Shown piece by piece: positions 1 to 8,771 of a stretch of DNA of 64,000 nucleotides. Numbering within the stretch: position 1 is the first letter of the stretch; each line of letters begins with the position of its first letter. Under the pieces are notes generated by a model. The model searched no databases. It saw only the letters and a program-made list of their open reading frames with translations, and was not told where the DNA came from. This stretch comes from Sulfopaludibacter sp963815475. GTDB taxonomy: Bacteria; Acidobacteriota; Terriglobia; Bryobacterales; Bryobacteraceae. The position numbers and the translations under genes were made by a program. The stretch covers positions 6,200,001-6,264,000 of the forward strand of contig CAWFHD010000003.1 of NCBI GenBank assembly GCA_963815475.1, read 5' to 3'.

Positions 1-2901
1 CATTGAGCGGCATGTCCGCTGCTTTGCGCGCGAATCCCACTGCGCCTGCCATGCCCGCCTGCATGGCGAACGTGGGTCGAGCCGCCAGGGCTGGGGGCAT
101 TGGCGTCACCACCACCTTCCCGCTCGCCACCTGTAAATGTGCCGAGAGGACGGCGCGATCTCGCGCATTGATCGTGAGCTTCACCGCGGTCGTCACGGAG
201 CCGTCGGCAACGGTGATCTGATAGTCGCCGGCGGGCAAGGCCGAGAATCGGAATGCGCCTTCGGTATTGCTGGTAGCGCTACGCATTTGGCCGGTGGCCA
301 CCTCGCGGGCCGAGATCAACACGCCTTCCACGGCGCCGCCTTTCGGGTCGGCCACCACCCCCGAGATGTCGGCGCGACCGTTGTAAGGGCCGCGATCGTG
401 CTCGATGTTGACGTCGATGCCGCTGGGGCCTGAGTTGGCTCGGGCGACGATCTTGGGTTCGCGGACGGAGAGATAGGCGTACAGATCGTCAGCGCTGTTG
501 AGTCGCTTATCCGGGCCAGCACTGCGGACCATGTAAGTTTTTGCGGGACCGCCGTAAGAGACGCTGGTGATGCTCAGTTTGCCGCCCCAGGCATCCGGCA
601 ATTCCAGACCTCCGGCCAACTGGCGGCGCGCCTGCTCCACGAAACGCGTATGGTAGTCGCCCATGTATTGCGCGAACTTTGCCTGCGACACGTGCCTTCC
701 CGCCTCGGCCTCGAAGCCGTTAGTGTTTACCATCTCGGTGGCGGCGAAGAGCGCACGGGCGGCCTGGTTCTGGCGGGCCACCACCGGTTCCACTACGTCC
801 GACATGCCGATGGACTGGATCTCGTAGCGCGGCTTCATCGCCTCCTGCTCGAGATAGAAGAAGACTTTGGCGAAGCCGGGCTGCTTTTCGGCCAGCGCGA
901 ACACGGCCTCGTCCACCACCTGCAGGCCCAGTGCCGCCTGCACGCCTTCGCCCTGCGAGTTGGTGACGCGGAAGCGAATGCGCGCATCGTCGCCCGGCTT
1001 GTAGACGGTTCCGTCGGCGGTGGCTTCGATCTTGAGCTCGTCAGCTGGCTGCACGAACAGCAGTCGATGATCGCCGATGGGGCGCGCGTCGCGTCCGAAG
1101 AGGTAGGCGTTGCAGTCCAGCGTGCCAGCCAGGTCGGGAGTGGCGGGAATCGTGAGTGTGGCCTGACCATCGACGACATCGAGATCGCGGGTGAGGACGG
1201 TCTGCCCGTCCTTGATGACATCGACGTACGCTGCGCCGCGCGGCTTGGTGGCAAAGACCTTGAGCTGGATGGAATCGCCGGCGCGGTAGATGGCGCGTTC
1301 GGTGCGAAGCAGAATCTGGTCCGGTCCCTGCCGGACTTGCAAGTGCAGGGACGTGGAAGCGCGATTGCCCTGCGCATCGCTGGCTTCGATCTGGAGATTC
1401 TCGGCGCCGGGTCCGGCGCGAGTCTGACGACCGCCACGCCGCCCGCATCGGTACTCACGCTTTGGCCGTGCACCTTGACGGTGGTCGCGGCGGGCTTGCC
1501 ATCGGCATACGACGTGAGTACGAAGACCTGGTTTTCCAGGTTGGGAATGAGCGTCCCGCCCTCCGGGACGGCGGTGATGAGCAGCGGCGACTGGCTCACG
1601 GTGACGGGTTCACCGCGCATTTCAGAATGGCCGGCGGTATCCTTCACGGTGGCTTGCACCAGTGCGCGAATGGCGCCGTGATCCAGCGGATTGCCTGCGA
1701 AATAGCTGGGCAGGGTGAGGTCGAATTTGTAAGCGCCGTCCGCATCGGTCTTGCCTTGCGATGGTGTGGAGTCGACGATGGCGACGTCCATGGCTGAGGC
1801 CTTCACGGTCACCTCGCCGGCGTCCACAGGCTTGCCGAAAAAGTAGTTGGCGCGCACCGTGCCGGTCACGTGATCGCCCGGTCGATAACCGTGGGCGGCC
1901 TTACCGGTGAACTCGATGGCCACTTTGAATTTGGGGAGCACATAGCGCTCCACGTTCAGGGACAGCTCGGCGCGATTATTTTCCATGATCGCGCGCAGAT
2001 GATACGTGCCCAGGTTGACTTCGGTGGCCAGGCTGAACTCTGCCGATGCGATGCCGTACGCGCTGGTCTCCGTTGCCTGCTTAAAGACCTTGTTGCCGCG
2101 CGAGTCCTCGAGCTCGAAAGTGAGCGGCCGGCGCGCAGTGGCCTGATGGTTGGCGCGGTCCAAAGCGAGCGCGCGCACGTGGATGGTCTGGCCGGGTTGG
2201 TAGAGCGGCTTCTCCGTGGTGAGCAGGATCGACGCCTTATCTTCGATTCGCACCTGCTGGGTGACTTCGGTGGAACCGAGAGGCGTGTCGGCGATGTAGT
2301 GGAGTGTGTGACTGCCGGTCATGGCCGCGGGGAATCGGAAGCGCGCGTCCGCGGCCCCTCGGCGATTGACGGGGCCTGTGAAGACGGTGCGACCATCGAG
2401 TTCCACGCGCACCGACCCCGTGCCGGCGATGGGTTCGTTCTTGGAGTCAGTCACAATCACACGGACGGCGGCCGTGCCTCCCGCCAGATAGGTTTGCTGT
2501 CCAAGAATGCGGATCACGGGCATGCGCAGAATTTGGGAAATCGACTCGGTGTCTTCGAGCGGCGCGCTATTGCCGTCTGCATATGTGAAGCGGTAGCGCA
2601 GGCGTTGCCACACAAGGTCGTCGATGGCGAGTGGTTTGGCGATGTTCAGATCCTCCTGCCAGGCGCCGGAGGCTTCGACTCGTCGTTCCGAATGAGCGAG
2701 CACGACGTCGGCGGGATCGAGTACGTCGACGGTCAAAGTGCCTGGGCCGGGATGGGGCGCGGTGCAGGGGATGCTTACGTGCAAAGCGCCGCGCGAGTAA
2801 GTGGCGGAAAGCGATTCGCCATTAGTCGGACTTCCCTGGAAGGATTCCACAACAGCTACGAGAAGGGCAAACGCAAAAATCAACATGAACCGGCGATTCA
2901 T
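1..2901 (-). CDS. Alpha-2-macroglobulin family protein (C-terminus outside window, one frameshift)
   Basis: The ATG at 2901 starts a hydrophobic signal peptide (MNRRFMLIFAFALLVAVVES), so the protein is exported. Serial beta-sandwich repeats follow, as in bacterial alpha-2-macroglobulins, with typical strings such as LTTEKPLYQPGQTIHVRALA near residue 230. After about residue 495 the first frame degenerates. The neighbouring frame continues the family, including the LGLQVVDEAVFALAEKQPG block that marks an MG domain, and then a carboxypeptidase-regulatory-like stretch near the window edge. The break maps to the two Cs at 1413-1414: restoring one C gives APGPGAENLQIEASDAQG in a single frame. The thioester and receptor domains would lie left of position 1, so they cannot be checked. 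Family role: periplasmic or surface protease trap. The frameshift may be sequence error or real inactivation. Confidence 0.85.
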
Positions 2902-3025
2902 AGCAAAGCTCCTGATCGCGTTCTGTAAGTCTCAGTCACAGCGCGTCATTCAGGAGATTGCGCGAGTCGGGAGATCCTTTCACCCGTTCTTGCAGGAAAA
3001 GAAGGCAGCCCGCGGGAGTGGCGAT

Positions 3026-3031
3026 TACAAT
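3026..3031 (+). promoter_or_regulatory. -10-like hexamer of the amidohydrolase gene
   Basis: TACAAT ends 6 nt before the ATG at 3038, so transcription would begin at or next to the start codon (leaderless). No good -35 is visible. Confidence 0.4.
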
Positions 3032-3037
3032 TGGTTC

Positions 3038-3985
3038 ATGATCAGCAGACGGACCGCTTTGGGCGGGATGCTTTTCTTGGCTCGGGTGGCTCGCTCCAAG
3101 GCCTCGCAGCCGGCCACCGCCGTGAACTTCGCGGTTCCGGCGCATGCCTGCGATTGCCATACCCATGTGTTCGGCGATCCAGCTCGCTATCCCATGTGGA
3201 GTGGGCGCTCCTATACTCCCGAGCCCGCCTCGTCCGGTGAGATGACAGCGCTGCATCAGGCTCTGCACATGGAGCGCGTGGTGATCGTGACGCCGAGCAT
3301 CTATGGCACGGACAATCGGGCGACTCTCGATGGCATGAAGGTTCGCGGGAGGAATGCGCGTGGCATTGCGGTGATCGACGAGCGGACTCCCGAGAGCGAA
3401 CTCGACGCGATGGATCGTGCGGGCGTGCGCGGTATCCGATTAAATCTGACCAACGCCGGTATCAGCGATCCTGCCGTGGTACGGCAGCGCTTTCAGGCGG
3501 CCGCGGCGCGAGTGCGCCGATTGAAGTGGCATGTGCAAGTCTTGACGACGCCGGCGGTGATCGCTGGTATTAAAGGCGCGGTGCAGGATCTCGCAGTGCC
3601 CGTGGTGTTCGACCATTTCGGCGGGGCGGTGGCCGTGGATGGTTTGGAGCAGCCGGGCTTCGCGGATCTGGTGGAGTTGGTGCGGTCCGGGAATGCGTAC
3701 GTGAAGATCTCGTCGGCCTATCGCGTTTCGAAGTTGGCAGACTATTCCGACGCGGCGCCGTTCGCGAAGGCGCTGATCGCCGCCAACACCGATCGCATCG
3801 TTTGGGGCTCCGACTGGCCCCATCCCGATTCCGCGCCGATGCCGGGCCGCAAAGCCACGGACCTTGCGCCGCTGCTGCAGGTGGACGACGGACAAGTGCT
3901 GAACCTGCTTCCGAAGTGGGCTCCCGATGCGGCCGTGCGCCGCAAGATCCTGGTGGAAAATCCGCAGCGACTGTACGGCTTCTAG
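3038..3985 (+). CDS. Amidohydrolase-2 family metal-dependent hydrolase, Tat-type signal
   Basis: This 315-residue protein begins with a twin-arginine-like leader (MISRRTALGG), so export after folding is likely. The mature part starts with the amidohydrolase-2 metal-binding HxH in ACDCHTHVFG. It continues with VVFDHFGG and ends with the conserved WGSDWPHP block, whose Asp is the usual catalytic/metal ligand. Relatives are TIM-barrel lactonases and decarboxylases (4-sulfomuconolactone hydrolase, 2-pyrone-4,6-dicarboxylate hydrolase type); the substrate here cannot be read. ATG 3038 was chosen over an in-frame start at 2801 because only it begins at the Tat leader and it has TACAAT 6 nt upstream. 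It is divergent from the macroglobulin gene and ends 6 nt before the exosortase start. Confidence 0.85.
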   Translation: MISRRTALGGMLFLARVARSKASQPATAVNFAVPAHACDCHTHVFGDPARYPMWSGRSYTPEPASSGEMTALHQALHMERVVIVTPSIYGTDNRATLDGMKVRGRNARGIAVIDERTPESELDAMDRAGVRGIRLNLTNAGISDPAVVRQRFQAAAARVRRLKWHVQVLTTPAVIAGIKGAVQDLAVPVVFDHFGGAVAVDGLEQPGFADLVELVRSGNAYVKISSAYRVSKLADYSDAAPFAKALIAANTDRIVWGSDWPHPDSAPMPGRKATDLAPLLQVDDGQVLNLLPKWAPDAAVRRKILVENPQRLYGF

Positions 3986-3991
3986 GGCGGG

Positions 3992-4510
3992 ATGTTAACT
4001 TATTACCTTATGCGTCCAGCCCGGTTTGCGGTTCTTTTCGGAGTGTGTTTCCTGGCGGGCATCGGCATTTTGCTGCTTCCGCCGGTGCAGGTGGTGGATG
4101 GGCAATTCTCGCGCGGGCTGGTGAAGATCGCGCACGGCCTGATCGGAATGTGCGGTGGCAGGGCATCGCTCGATGGCGCGGTGCTGCGCGCTCCCACCGG
4201 CTTCGCTGTCGAGATGCGCGATGGCTGCAATGCCGTGAACGTCACGATTATGCTGTGGGCCGCCGTGCTCGCGTTTCCCGCTTCGTGGAAGATGAAGGCA
4301 CTCGGGCTGGCGGCCGGTAGCGTCATCATTCAGATGGTGAACATGGTCCGCTTCATCAGCCTTTTCTACATTGGGCAGTACAGCATGTCGTGGTTCGATT
4401 TTGCGCACGGGTATCTTTGGGAGAGTTTGCTGGTGCTCGACACCATGGTGGTCTTCTGGCTGTGGGTGAACCGCGTGTCGCGCGCCGCTGCATCGAATGC
4501 CGGTGCTTAA
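3992..4510 (+). CDS. xrtH: Exosortase H-type transpeptidase
   Basis: This 172-residue multi-pass membrane protein carries the exosortase catalytic triad in order: Cys in MRDGCNAVNV, Arg in NMVRFISLFY and His in FAHGYLWESL. The short length and the Cys context fit the compact exosortase H group, which recognises C-terminal sorting tripartite tags on exported proteins, cleaves them and attaches the protein to a surface component. An alternative ATG lies at 4010; the first was kept because a purine-rich stretch precedes it, though very closely. It overlaps the next gene by 14 nt, typical of a two-gene unit. No protein in this window ends in a recognisable CTERM sorting tag, so its clients must be elsewhere. 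Confidence 0.85.
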   Translation: MLTYYLMRPARFAVLFGVCFLAGIGILLLPPVQVVDGQFSRGLVKIAHGLIGMCGGRASLDGAVLRAPTGFAVEMRDGCNAVNVTIMLWAAVLAFPASWKMKALGLAAGSVIIQMVNMVRFISLFYIGQYSMSWFDFAHGYLWESLLVLDTMVVFWLWVNRVSRAAASNAGA

Positions 4511-5183
4511 GCCTCACACCCGGTTTCTGCTGCGCGGGTCGTCCCTGCTGGCCGCGATGCTTGTGCTGTGGTGGTTCGTGCTCCTGAACCCTTTGCTCTA
4601 TCTGCTTAGGGAGTCGGCGAGCGCCTTTGCGGGGATGGTGTTGGGCCGAAGTTCGAACCCATTCATCACGGAGACATCGACCGGCGATTGGACGGTGGAG
4701 GCGCCGCTGGAAGCCGTGGCGCCCGGCACACCGGAACATCCTGCTCCTATACAGGTTCACTCCATCGATTTCGATATGGCGCGGTCGGATGCGGGCGCTT
4801 TCACCTTCGGGCTGCCGGTCTATTGGGCGATCGTTCTGGCGGCGCCGGGCATCCGCCGCAGTTTGCGTCCGCTGCTGTTGGGCACCCTGGCGATGTCGGT
4901 GGTGGAGATTGTGCTGCTGCTGATCTTCGCGGAATTGCTGGCACATAAGACCGCGGCACAATGGTCGGCGACTCCCAGTGCGGTGGCGAACTGGTTTTAT
5001 CGTTTCGGGGATTATCTTCTGATGAGCGTGATCCCTTATGTCGCGCCGTTTGTAGTCGCGATTTGGCTGCATGACGATTTGCGGAGGCAGATTGTTCAAT
5101 TGGGGAGCGGGCGCCCGCTCCCCAGTCAGGAAAAGGCGCCCGCGCCTTCGCCTCGCGGAAAACGTCGCGGCCGCTCCCACTAG
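4497..5183 (+). CDS. Exosortase H-associated membrane protein
   Basis: This 228-residue protein has an N-terminal membrane segment (about residues 12-35), an extracytoplasmic loop with IDFDMARSDAGAFTFGLP, and three further hydrophobic segments. Its position, overlapping the exosortase gene, fits the partner membrane protein usually encoded next to exosortase H. The biochemical role of this family is unknown; a part in sorting or substrate presentation is inferred from the pairing alone. The last ~25 residues are Pro/Arg/Lys-rich and are encoded by palindromic repeat DNA (5101-5124 and 5133-5148). The native C-terminus may therefore have been extended by repeat insertion. It converges with the VOC gene, leaving only a few bases between the stops. 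Confidence 0.7.
   Translation: MPVLKPHTRFLLRGSSLLAAMLVLWWFVLLNPLLYLLRESASAFAGMVLGRSSNPFITETSTGDWTVEAPLEAVAPGTPEHPAPIQVHSIDFDMARSDAGAFTFGLPVYWAIVLAAPGIRRSLRPLLLGTLAMSVVEIVLLLIFAELLAHKTAAQWSATPSAVANWFYRFGDYLLMSVIPYVAPFVVAIWLHDDLRRQIVQLGSGRPLPSQEKAPAPSPRGKRRGRSH
5101..5124. repeat. Perfect 24-bp palindrome
   Basis: TGGGGAGCGGGC is followed directly by its reverse complement. A second, smaller hairpin (AAGGCGC-CC-GCGCCTT) follows at 5133-5148. Both lie in the last codons of the exosortase partner and just before the convergent gene end. They resemble an intergenic REP-like element captured by the reading frame. There is no T-run, so terminator function is unproven. Confidence 0.7.
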
Positions 5184-5188
5184 GTGCT

Positions 5189-5557
5189 TTAAGCGGCGGC
5201 AGTGTCTGGCTGCATGAGTCCGAAGATATAGCCGTCCAGGTCTTTGCAGTAGGCCAGCCATCCGACTCCCGGGATGGGCATCTTTGGCACCACGCACTGG
5301 CCTCCGTGGCTCGCGACGTTCTTTAGCGTCTCGTCCAGATTGGCCACCCCGATGGTGTTGACGCAAGGTTGATTGGGGTCGCGACGGCGCATCAGACCTC
5401 CGTTGATTCCGGGTTCTGCGGCGTCTCCGGTGTTGATGACCCAATACTCCATGGGTCCGCCCCATTTCTCGAACTTCCAACCGAAGAGCTCGGTGTAGAA
5501 GGCGATGGCCCGTTCCGGATTGTCGGACGGGATCTCAAAATGAACTGGTCTTGGCAA
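5189..5557 (-). CDS. VOC (glyoxalase/bleomycin-resistance-like) family protein
   Basis: This 122-residue single-domain VOC protein opens with PVHFEIPSDNPERAIAFYTE, the usual first beta-alpha unit in which His is a metal ligand. It ends with KDLDGYIFGLMQPD, matching the C-terminal DPxGN-like strand. Such stand-alone VOC proteins are often annotated as lactoylglutathione lyase-like, but substrates are rarely known. It is the last gene of the leftward pyrE operon: its start overlaps the preceding membrane-protein gene by 23 nt, indicating translational coupling. Confidence 0.85.
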   Translation of the reverse strand: MPRPVHFEIPSDNPERAIAFYTELFGWKFEKWGGPMEYWVINTGDAAEPGINGGLMRRRDPNQPCVNTIGVANLDETLKNVASHGGQCVVPKMPIPGVGWLAYCKDLDGYIFGLMQPDTAAA

Positions 5558-5909
5558 GTCTCTCTCCTTTGATACCGGCGCGCTGCGTCAGGAAGCCTAG
5601 AATGGCTCCGGTGACGAACCCCGGCAACATGATTTCGATATAGTAATGCTTCCCGCTTGGCTGCGGTATCGCAGCGATGGCGAAGGCCAGCGCCAATCCC
5701 AATACCGCCCCGAAGGCGATGCCCCACGGAACCGAGTCCACCTTGCGGGCGAACCAGCCGCTGAGCATTCCCACGATCAGGCCCTTGAAAGAACTGCCCA
5801 CCATAATGCCTGCGATCCCCGGACGCACTTCCGGCGTAAACCAGGCAGTGGCTCCGTCGATGGCGCCCAGTACGAGTCCGAAAACCACACCGGCGACGAT
5901 CTTGTTCAT
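5535..5909 (-). CDS. Small membrane protein of unknown function
   Basis: This 124-residue protein has four hydrophobic, Gly-rich segments (for example IVAGVVFGLVLGAIDGATAW and WGIAFGAVLGLALAFAIAA) joined by short loops, giving a compact four-helix inner-membrane protein. I do not recognise the family. It overlaps the alkylation-repair gene by 4 nt upstream and the VOC gene by 23 nt downstream, so it is co-transcribed. Nothing in the sequence shows a substrate. Confidence 0.7.
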   Translation of the reverse strand: MNKIVAGVVFGLVLGAIDGATAWFTPEVRPGIAGIMVGSSFKGLIVGMLSGWFARKVDSVPWGIAFGAVLGLALAFAIAAIPQPSGKHYYIEIMLPGFVTGAILGFLTQRAGIKGERLAKTSSF

Positions 5910-6604
5910 TGGCGCGTTGCCCCCTTCCCCTGTTTATTCCGCGTCGGCGGAACTTCCTTTAATAATTCTCGCAATGCATCGGCGGCGATCCATCGCGCCG
6001 ACGGTGTTCCCTGATCGCGAATCTCCCGGGCCGCCACGATAGCCTTGCGCCGCAGGTTCGGATTGCGCTTGCCGATCTGGCGGAGCGCCCAGTTGACCGC
6101 CTTCTTCACCATGTTGCGATCGTCGGATGCCCCTTCCGCGATCAGCGGCAACAGGGCTTCGAAGCGCTCGTCAGGCGACTTCTTGTCCTTAACCGCGAGC
6201 CCGGCCATCAAGGAGAAGCCGGCTCGCTTCACGAACTCGTGTCTGGCGGCGGCCCATTCCGCAGCCTTATCCCATGCGCAGGGAGTATATCGAAAAAGGT
6301 TGTGGCAGGCATGGTCGCAGATATCCCAGGAGTCGAAGTCACGCGCCCAGCGGTTCATCTGGCGGGGCGTGAGCCGATCGAGTTCTTCAACCAGGGTGGC
6401 CAGGATGCGCGCTTCGTGAACGCCCGATTCCCACAGCTCCTCGGCCAGTCGATGGTCCTTTCCTGCCTGTTTCGCGAGCGCGCGGATGATGGGCACTGGC
6501 ACTCCGAGTGTGCCCTCGGTGCTGATGCCGTATCGCGCCATACCCGCGACGTTGGCGGCGTTGCCATGCGATCGCAAGATGGCGAGGGCTTCGGCGGCGG
6601 TCAT
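5906..6604 (-). CDS. DNA alkylation repair protein, AlkD-like
   Basis: This 232-residue all-helical HEAT-like repeat protein matches the AlkD/AlkC class, which removes bulky or cationic alkylated bases without base flipping. The conserved block RDFDSWDICDHACHNLFRYT, with its Trp and Asp residues, is a family signature. A basic Lys/Arg-rich C-terminus (RNPNLRRKAIVAAREIRDQG) follows. The length is normal for the family. It starts directly after truA stops (6605) and overlaps the next gene by 4 nt, placing it inside the pyrE-truA operon. Confidence 0.85.
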   Translation of the reverse strand: MTAAEALAILRSHGNAANVAGMARYGISTEGTLGVPVPIIRALAKQAGKDHRLAEELWESGVHEARILATLVEELDRLTPRQMNRWARDFDSWDICDHACHNLFRYTPCAWDKAAEWAAARHEFVKRAGFSLMAGLAVKDKKSPDERFEALLPLIAEGASDDRNMVKKAVNWALRQIGKRNPNLRRKAIVAAREIRDQGTPSARWIAADALRELLKEVPPTRNKQGKGATRQ

Positions 6605-7327
6605 TTAATACTCCACGTTGATGAGGAATAGACCCTTAGCGGGTACGGTGGGGCCGCTGCGGGCCGGCAATGTGGCCACATCGGCAATGTTCCCCTTGCC
6701 CGCTTCGATCAGCGTGCCCACCAGGTTGCGCACCATGTGCTTGAGGAACCCGCTGCCGCGAACTCGGTACGTCAGCCGTCCGGGCGCGCCCTCGAGTGTC
6801 GATGAGTAGATGGTGCGGACTTTGCTGCGACCCTCGGCGTCACGTTCATCCGACGCGGCGAACGCCGTGAAATCGTGCTCGCCTTGGAAGGTATGTGCGA
6901 GGGCGCACATGCGGTCTTCGTCCAGAGGATAAGGATAATGATGGACGAAAGGCCATTCAAAAGGACTGCAGATTTCGGTGCGTACGATTCGGTACTCGTA
7001 TGTTTTGGCCCTGGCCTGGAAGCGTGGGTGAAACTCCGGCTCAGCCTCCTCGGCATCGAGTACACGGATGGAGCGCGGCAGCAGGCGGTTCACGGCATGT
7101 CGAAGATTCGTCACCGGGATAGGGTTTTCCAGGGTGAATGCGGCCACCTGCTCCAGCGCGTGAACACCGGCATCGGTGCGGCCCGACCCCGCTACGCTCA
7201 CCGGCTTGCCCTCTATTTCGGAAAGGATGCCTTCCAGCGCGCCCTGAATGGTGGGGAGTCCGGGCTGGACCTGCCAACCGTGAAACGCGCCGCCATCGTA
7301 CGCCACTTTTATCCGAATGCGACGCAT
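6605..7327 (-). CDS. truA: tRNA pseudouridine(38-40) synthase TruA
   Basis: This 240-residue enzyme isomerises uridines 38-40 in the tRNA anticodon arm. The catalytic Asp lies in GSGRTDAGVHA. The N-terminal KVAYDGGAFHGWQVQPG and the C-terminal FLKHMVRNLVGTL blocks are diagnostic. The ATG at 7327 shares its first base with the last base of the pyrE stop (TGATG), indicating coupling. A longer in-frame extension up to 7813 is antisense shadow of pyrE and was excluded. Confidence 0.96.
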   Translation of the reverse strand: MRRIRIKVAYDGGAFHGWQVQPGLPTIQGALEGILSEIEGKPVSVAGSGRTDAGVHALEQVAAFTLENPIPVTNLRHAVNRLLPRSIRVLDAEEAEPEFHPRFQARAKTYEYRIVRTEICSPFEWPFVHHYPYPLDEDRMCALAHTFQGEHDFTAFAASDERDAEGRSKVRTIYSSTLEGAPGRLTYRVRGSGFLKHMVRNLVGTLIEAGKGNIADVATLPARSGPTVPAKGLFLINVEY

Positions 7328-7920
7328 CAGGTTGGGCGCGAGCCCGGCTTCACCGCTGGAATTCCCAGCTTGCACATCGGGCACTCGTCGGGATAGTGCG
7401 CCGCTACCTGCATGGTGGCAAGCGCCACGCGGGGAACGCCGACGTCGGCCTTGCCGCCGCTGCGGTCGATGATGGAACCGGCGGCCAGGACCCGGGCTCC
7501 CAAACCTTGCAGGACTTCGATGACGTCCACGGTGCTGCCGCCGGTGGTGATCACGTCTTCGATGACGACGGCGGTCTGTCCCTTTTCGATGGTGAAGCCG
7601 CGCCGCAGCGACATCTTTCTGGTTTCGGCGTCGCGCTCGGTAAACAGGAACGGCGTGCCGAGAGCGCGGGCGACTTCGTGGCCGATGATCAGGCCGCCCA
7701 TGGCAGGCGACACCACCAACTGGATGGGCTCCGCCGCCAGCGGACGAATCTGCTCGGCCAGCAGTCGGCCGAGTTTCTCCGCGGCTGCCGGATGCCGCAG
7801 CACCAGCGCGCACTGCAGATATTCGGAGCTGTGCAACCCGCTGGTGAGTCGAAAATGGCCTTGTAGATATGCGCCCGTGGAGCGGAAGAGTTCCAGAATC
7901 GATTCAGCCTGGGGGGTCAT
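7327..7920 (-). CDS. pyrE: Orotate phosphoribosyltransferase
   Basis: This 197-residue type I PRTase converts orotate and PRPP to OMP in pyrimidine synthesis. The PRPP loop is VVIEDVITTGGSTVDV. The N-terminal flexible region and the SGLHSSEYLQCALVL block fit PyrE. The extra C-terminal CPMCKLGIP segment is often seen in PyrE of this and related phyla. It is first gene of a five-gene leftward operon (pyrE, truA, AlkD-like, membrane protein, VOC). An extended -10 sits so close to the ATG that the transcript would be almost leaderless. Confidence 0.95.
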   Translation of the reverse strand: MTPQAESILELFRSTGAYLQGHFRLTSGLHSSEYLQCALVLRHPAAAEKLGRLLAEQIRPLAAEPIQLVVSPAMGGLIIGHEVARALGTPFLFTERDAETRKMSLRRGFTIEKGQTAVVIEDVITTGGSTVDVIEVLQGLGARVLAAGSIIDRSGGKADVGVPRVALATMQVAAHYPDECPMCKLGIPAVKPGSRPT

Positions 7921-7928
7921 GTAACGAC

Positions 7929-7937
7929 ACTATAACA
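7929..7937 (-). promoter_or_regulatory. Extended -10 promoter of the pyrE operon
   Basis: On the minus strand the sequence is TGTTATAGT (TGn plus TATAGT). It ends 8 nt before the pyrE ATG, so the predicted start point is about 2 nt upstream of the ATG. No convincing -35 is seen, as is common with extended -10 promoters. Confidence 0.45.
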
Positions 7938-8378
7938 TCGACGCAAAACGTGCGTGGGATGCACCCGAATGGTGGTGGTATTCGGCCGGCTGCGGTGCGG
8001 ATTGCAAGATTTACCAGCCCGGTGACGACCTCGTGCCACTTCGGTGCAAGTAGTTGACACGTACGTGCCAACCTTGCATACAGTCGCCGCAGATCGGTGC
8101 CTGGACCACATGATTCTAAACGAAATCTGGTTTGGTTAGCGGATTGCTCTATAGGGGGCGTGACTACGATTGAACAGGCCCACGAAGCGACGATTGATCT
8201 CCTGCATCGTCCCCGCCTAATGAGTCACCTCGCAAGCATCCTACCAGCTGTCCTCTAAATCCTCACAATCATCGCTTCATGGGCCTGTCAGATTGCCGAA
8301 GGGCAATCTCCGTCCGGCCGACGAGCCAATCGACTGCGGCAATCTTGCCGCAGGGGCGGCGAACTTCTCCGAGTCGGG
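7938..8378. other. Intergenic region, no gene seen
   Basis: About 440 bp between the divergent pyrE operon and the small zinc-motif gene. There is a TTGACA at 8054 without a good -10 partner, and scattered stops in all frames. I see no RNA gene or clear riboswitch-like fold. Confidence 0.5.
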
Positions 8379-8390
8379 TACGATAGATTC

Positions 8391-8693
8391 ATGGCCAAAG
8401 CAATGTTTGAGGTGACGTGCCCGTGCTGTGATGCGATTCTCAAAATCGATCCGGAGACTCGCGCGATCATTGCCCATACGGTTCCGGTTAAGCCTCCTCC
8501 GATTGAAGATTTGGCCAGTGAAGTTGCCAAATTGAAGGGAGCCGGCGCGAGGCGGGAAGAGCTCTTTCAGAAACACTTTGAGGCGGAAAAGTCGCACGGA
8601 AAGGTTCTCGAAAAAAAGTTCGATGAGCTGTTTAAGCGCGCCAAGGAAAATCCCGATTTGACGCCGCCAAAGCGCGACATCGATTTGGATTAA
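8391..8693 (+). CDS. Small conserved-type hypothetical protein with CPCC motif
   Basis: This 100-residue protein has an N-terminal VTCPCCDAILKIDPET stretch resembling half of a zinc-ribbon knuckle. A charged, probably coiled-coil helix follows from about residue 40 (EVAKLKGAGARREELFQKHF onward), with an acidic/basic tail. Only one Cys pair is present, so metal binding would need dimerisation. I do not recognise a function. TACGAT ends 6 nt before the ATG, suggesting a leaderless transcript. It converges with egtD across REP-like hairpins. Confidence 0.7.
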   Translation: MAKAMFEVTCPCCDAILKIDPETRAIIAHTVPVKPPPIEDLASEVAKLKGAGARREELFQKHFEAEKSHGKVLEKKFDELFKRAKENPDLTPPKRDIDLD

Positions 8694-8727
8694 TCGTTGC
8701 ACTTAGCTCGTGTGTCTTCCTGCCTCA

Positions 8728-8767
8728 GGTGGGGCGGGCTTCAGCCTGCGCGGGGCTTCAGCCCCGC
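8728..8767. repeat. Tandem CTTC-loop palindromes between convergent genes
   Basis: Two adjacent hairpins: GCGGGCTTCAGCCTGC-like, and the perfect GCGGGGCTTCAGCCCCGC at 8750-8767. They lie between the stop of the small gene (8693) and the stop of egtD (8772), so they could act as a two-way terminator. Related palindromes recur at 10936, 23096, 24155, 26627, 33913 and 39332. Confidence 0.7.
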
Positions 8768-8771
8768 CGAC

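Noticed and set aside
650..1681. Long plus-strand open frame of 343 codons
   Set aside because: Antisense to the macroglobulin gene; composition is His/Gly/Arg-rich without motifs, and the minus strand has clear family similarity in the same interval.
8054..8082. TTGACA with CATACA as a promoter
   Set aside because: The -10 matches only 3 of 6 positions and no gene follows within 300 bp.
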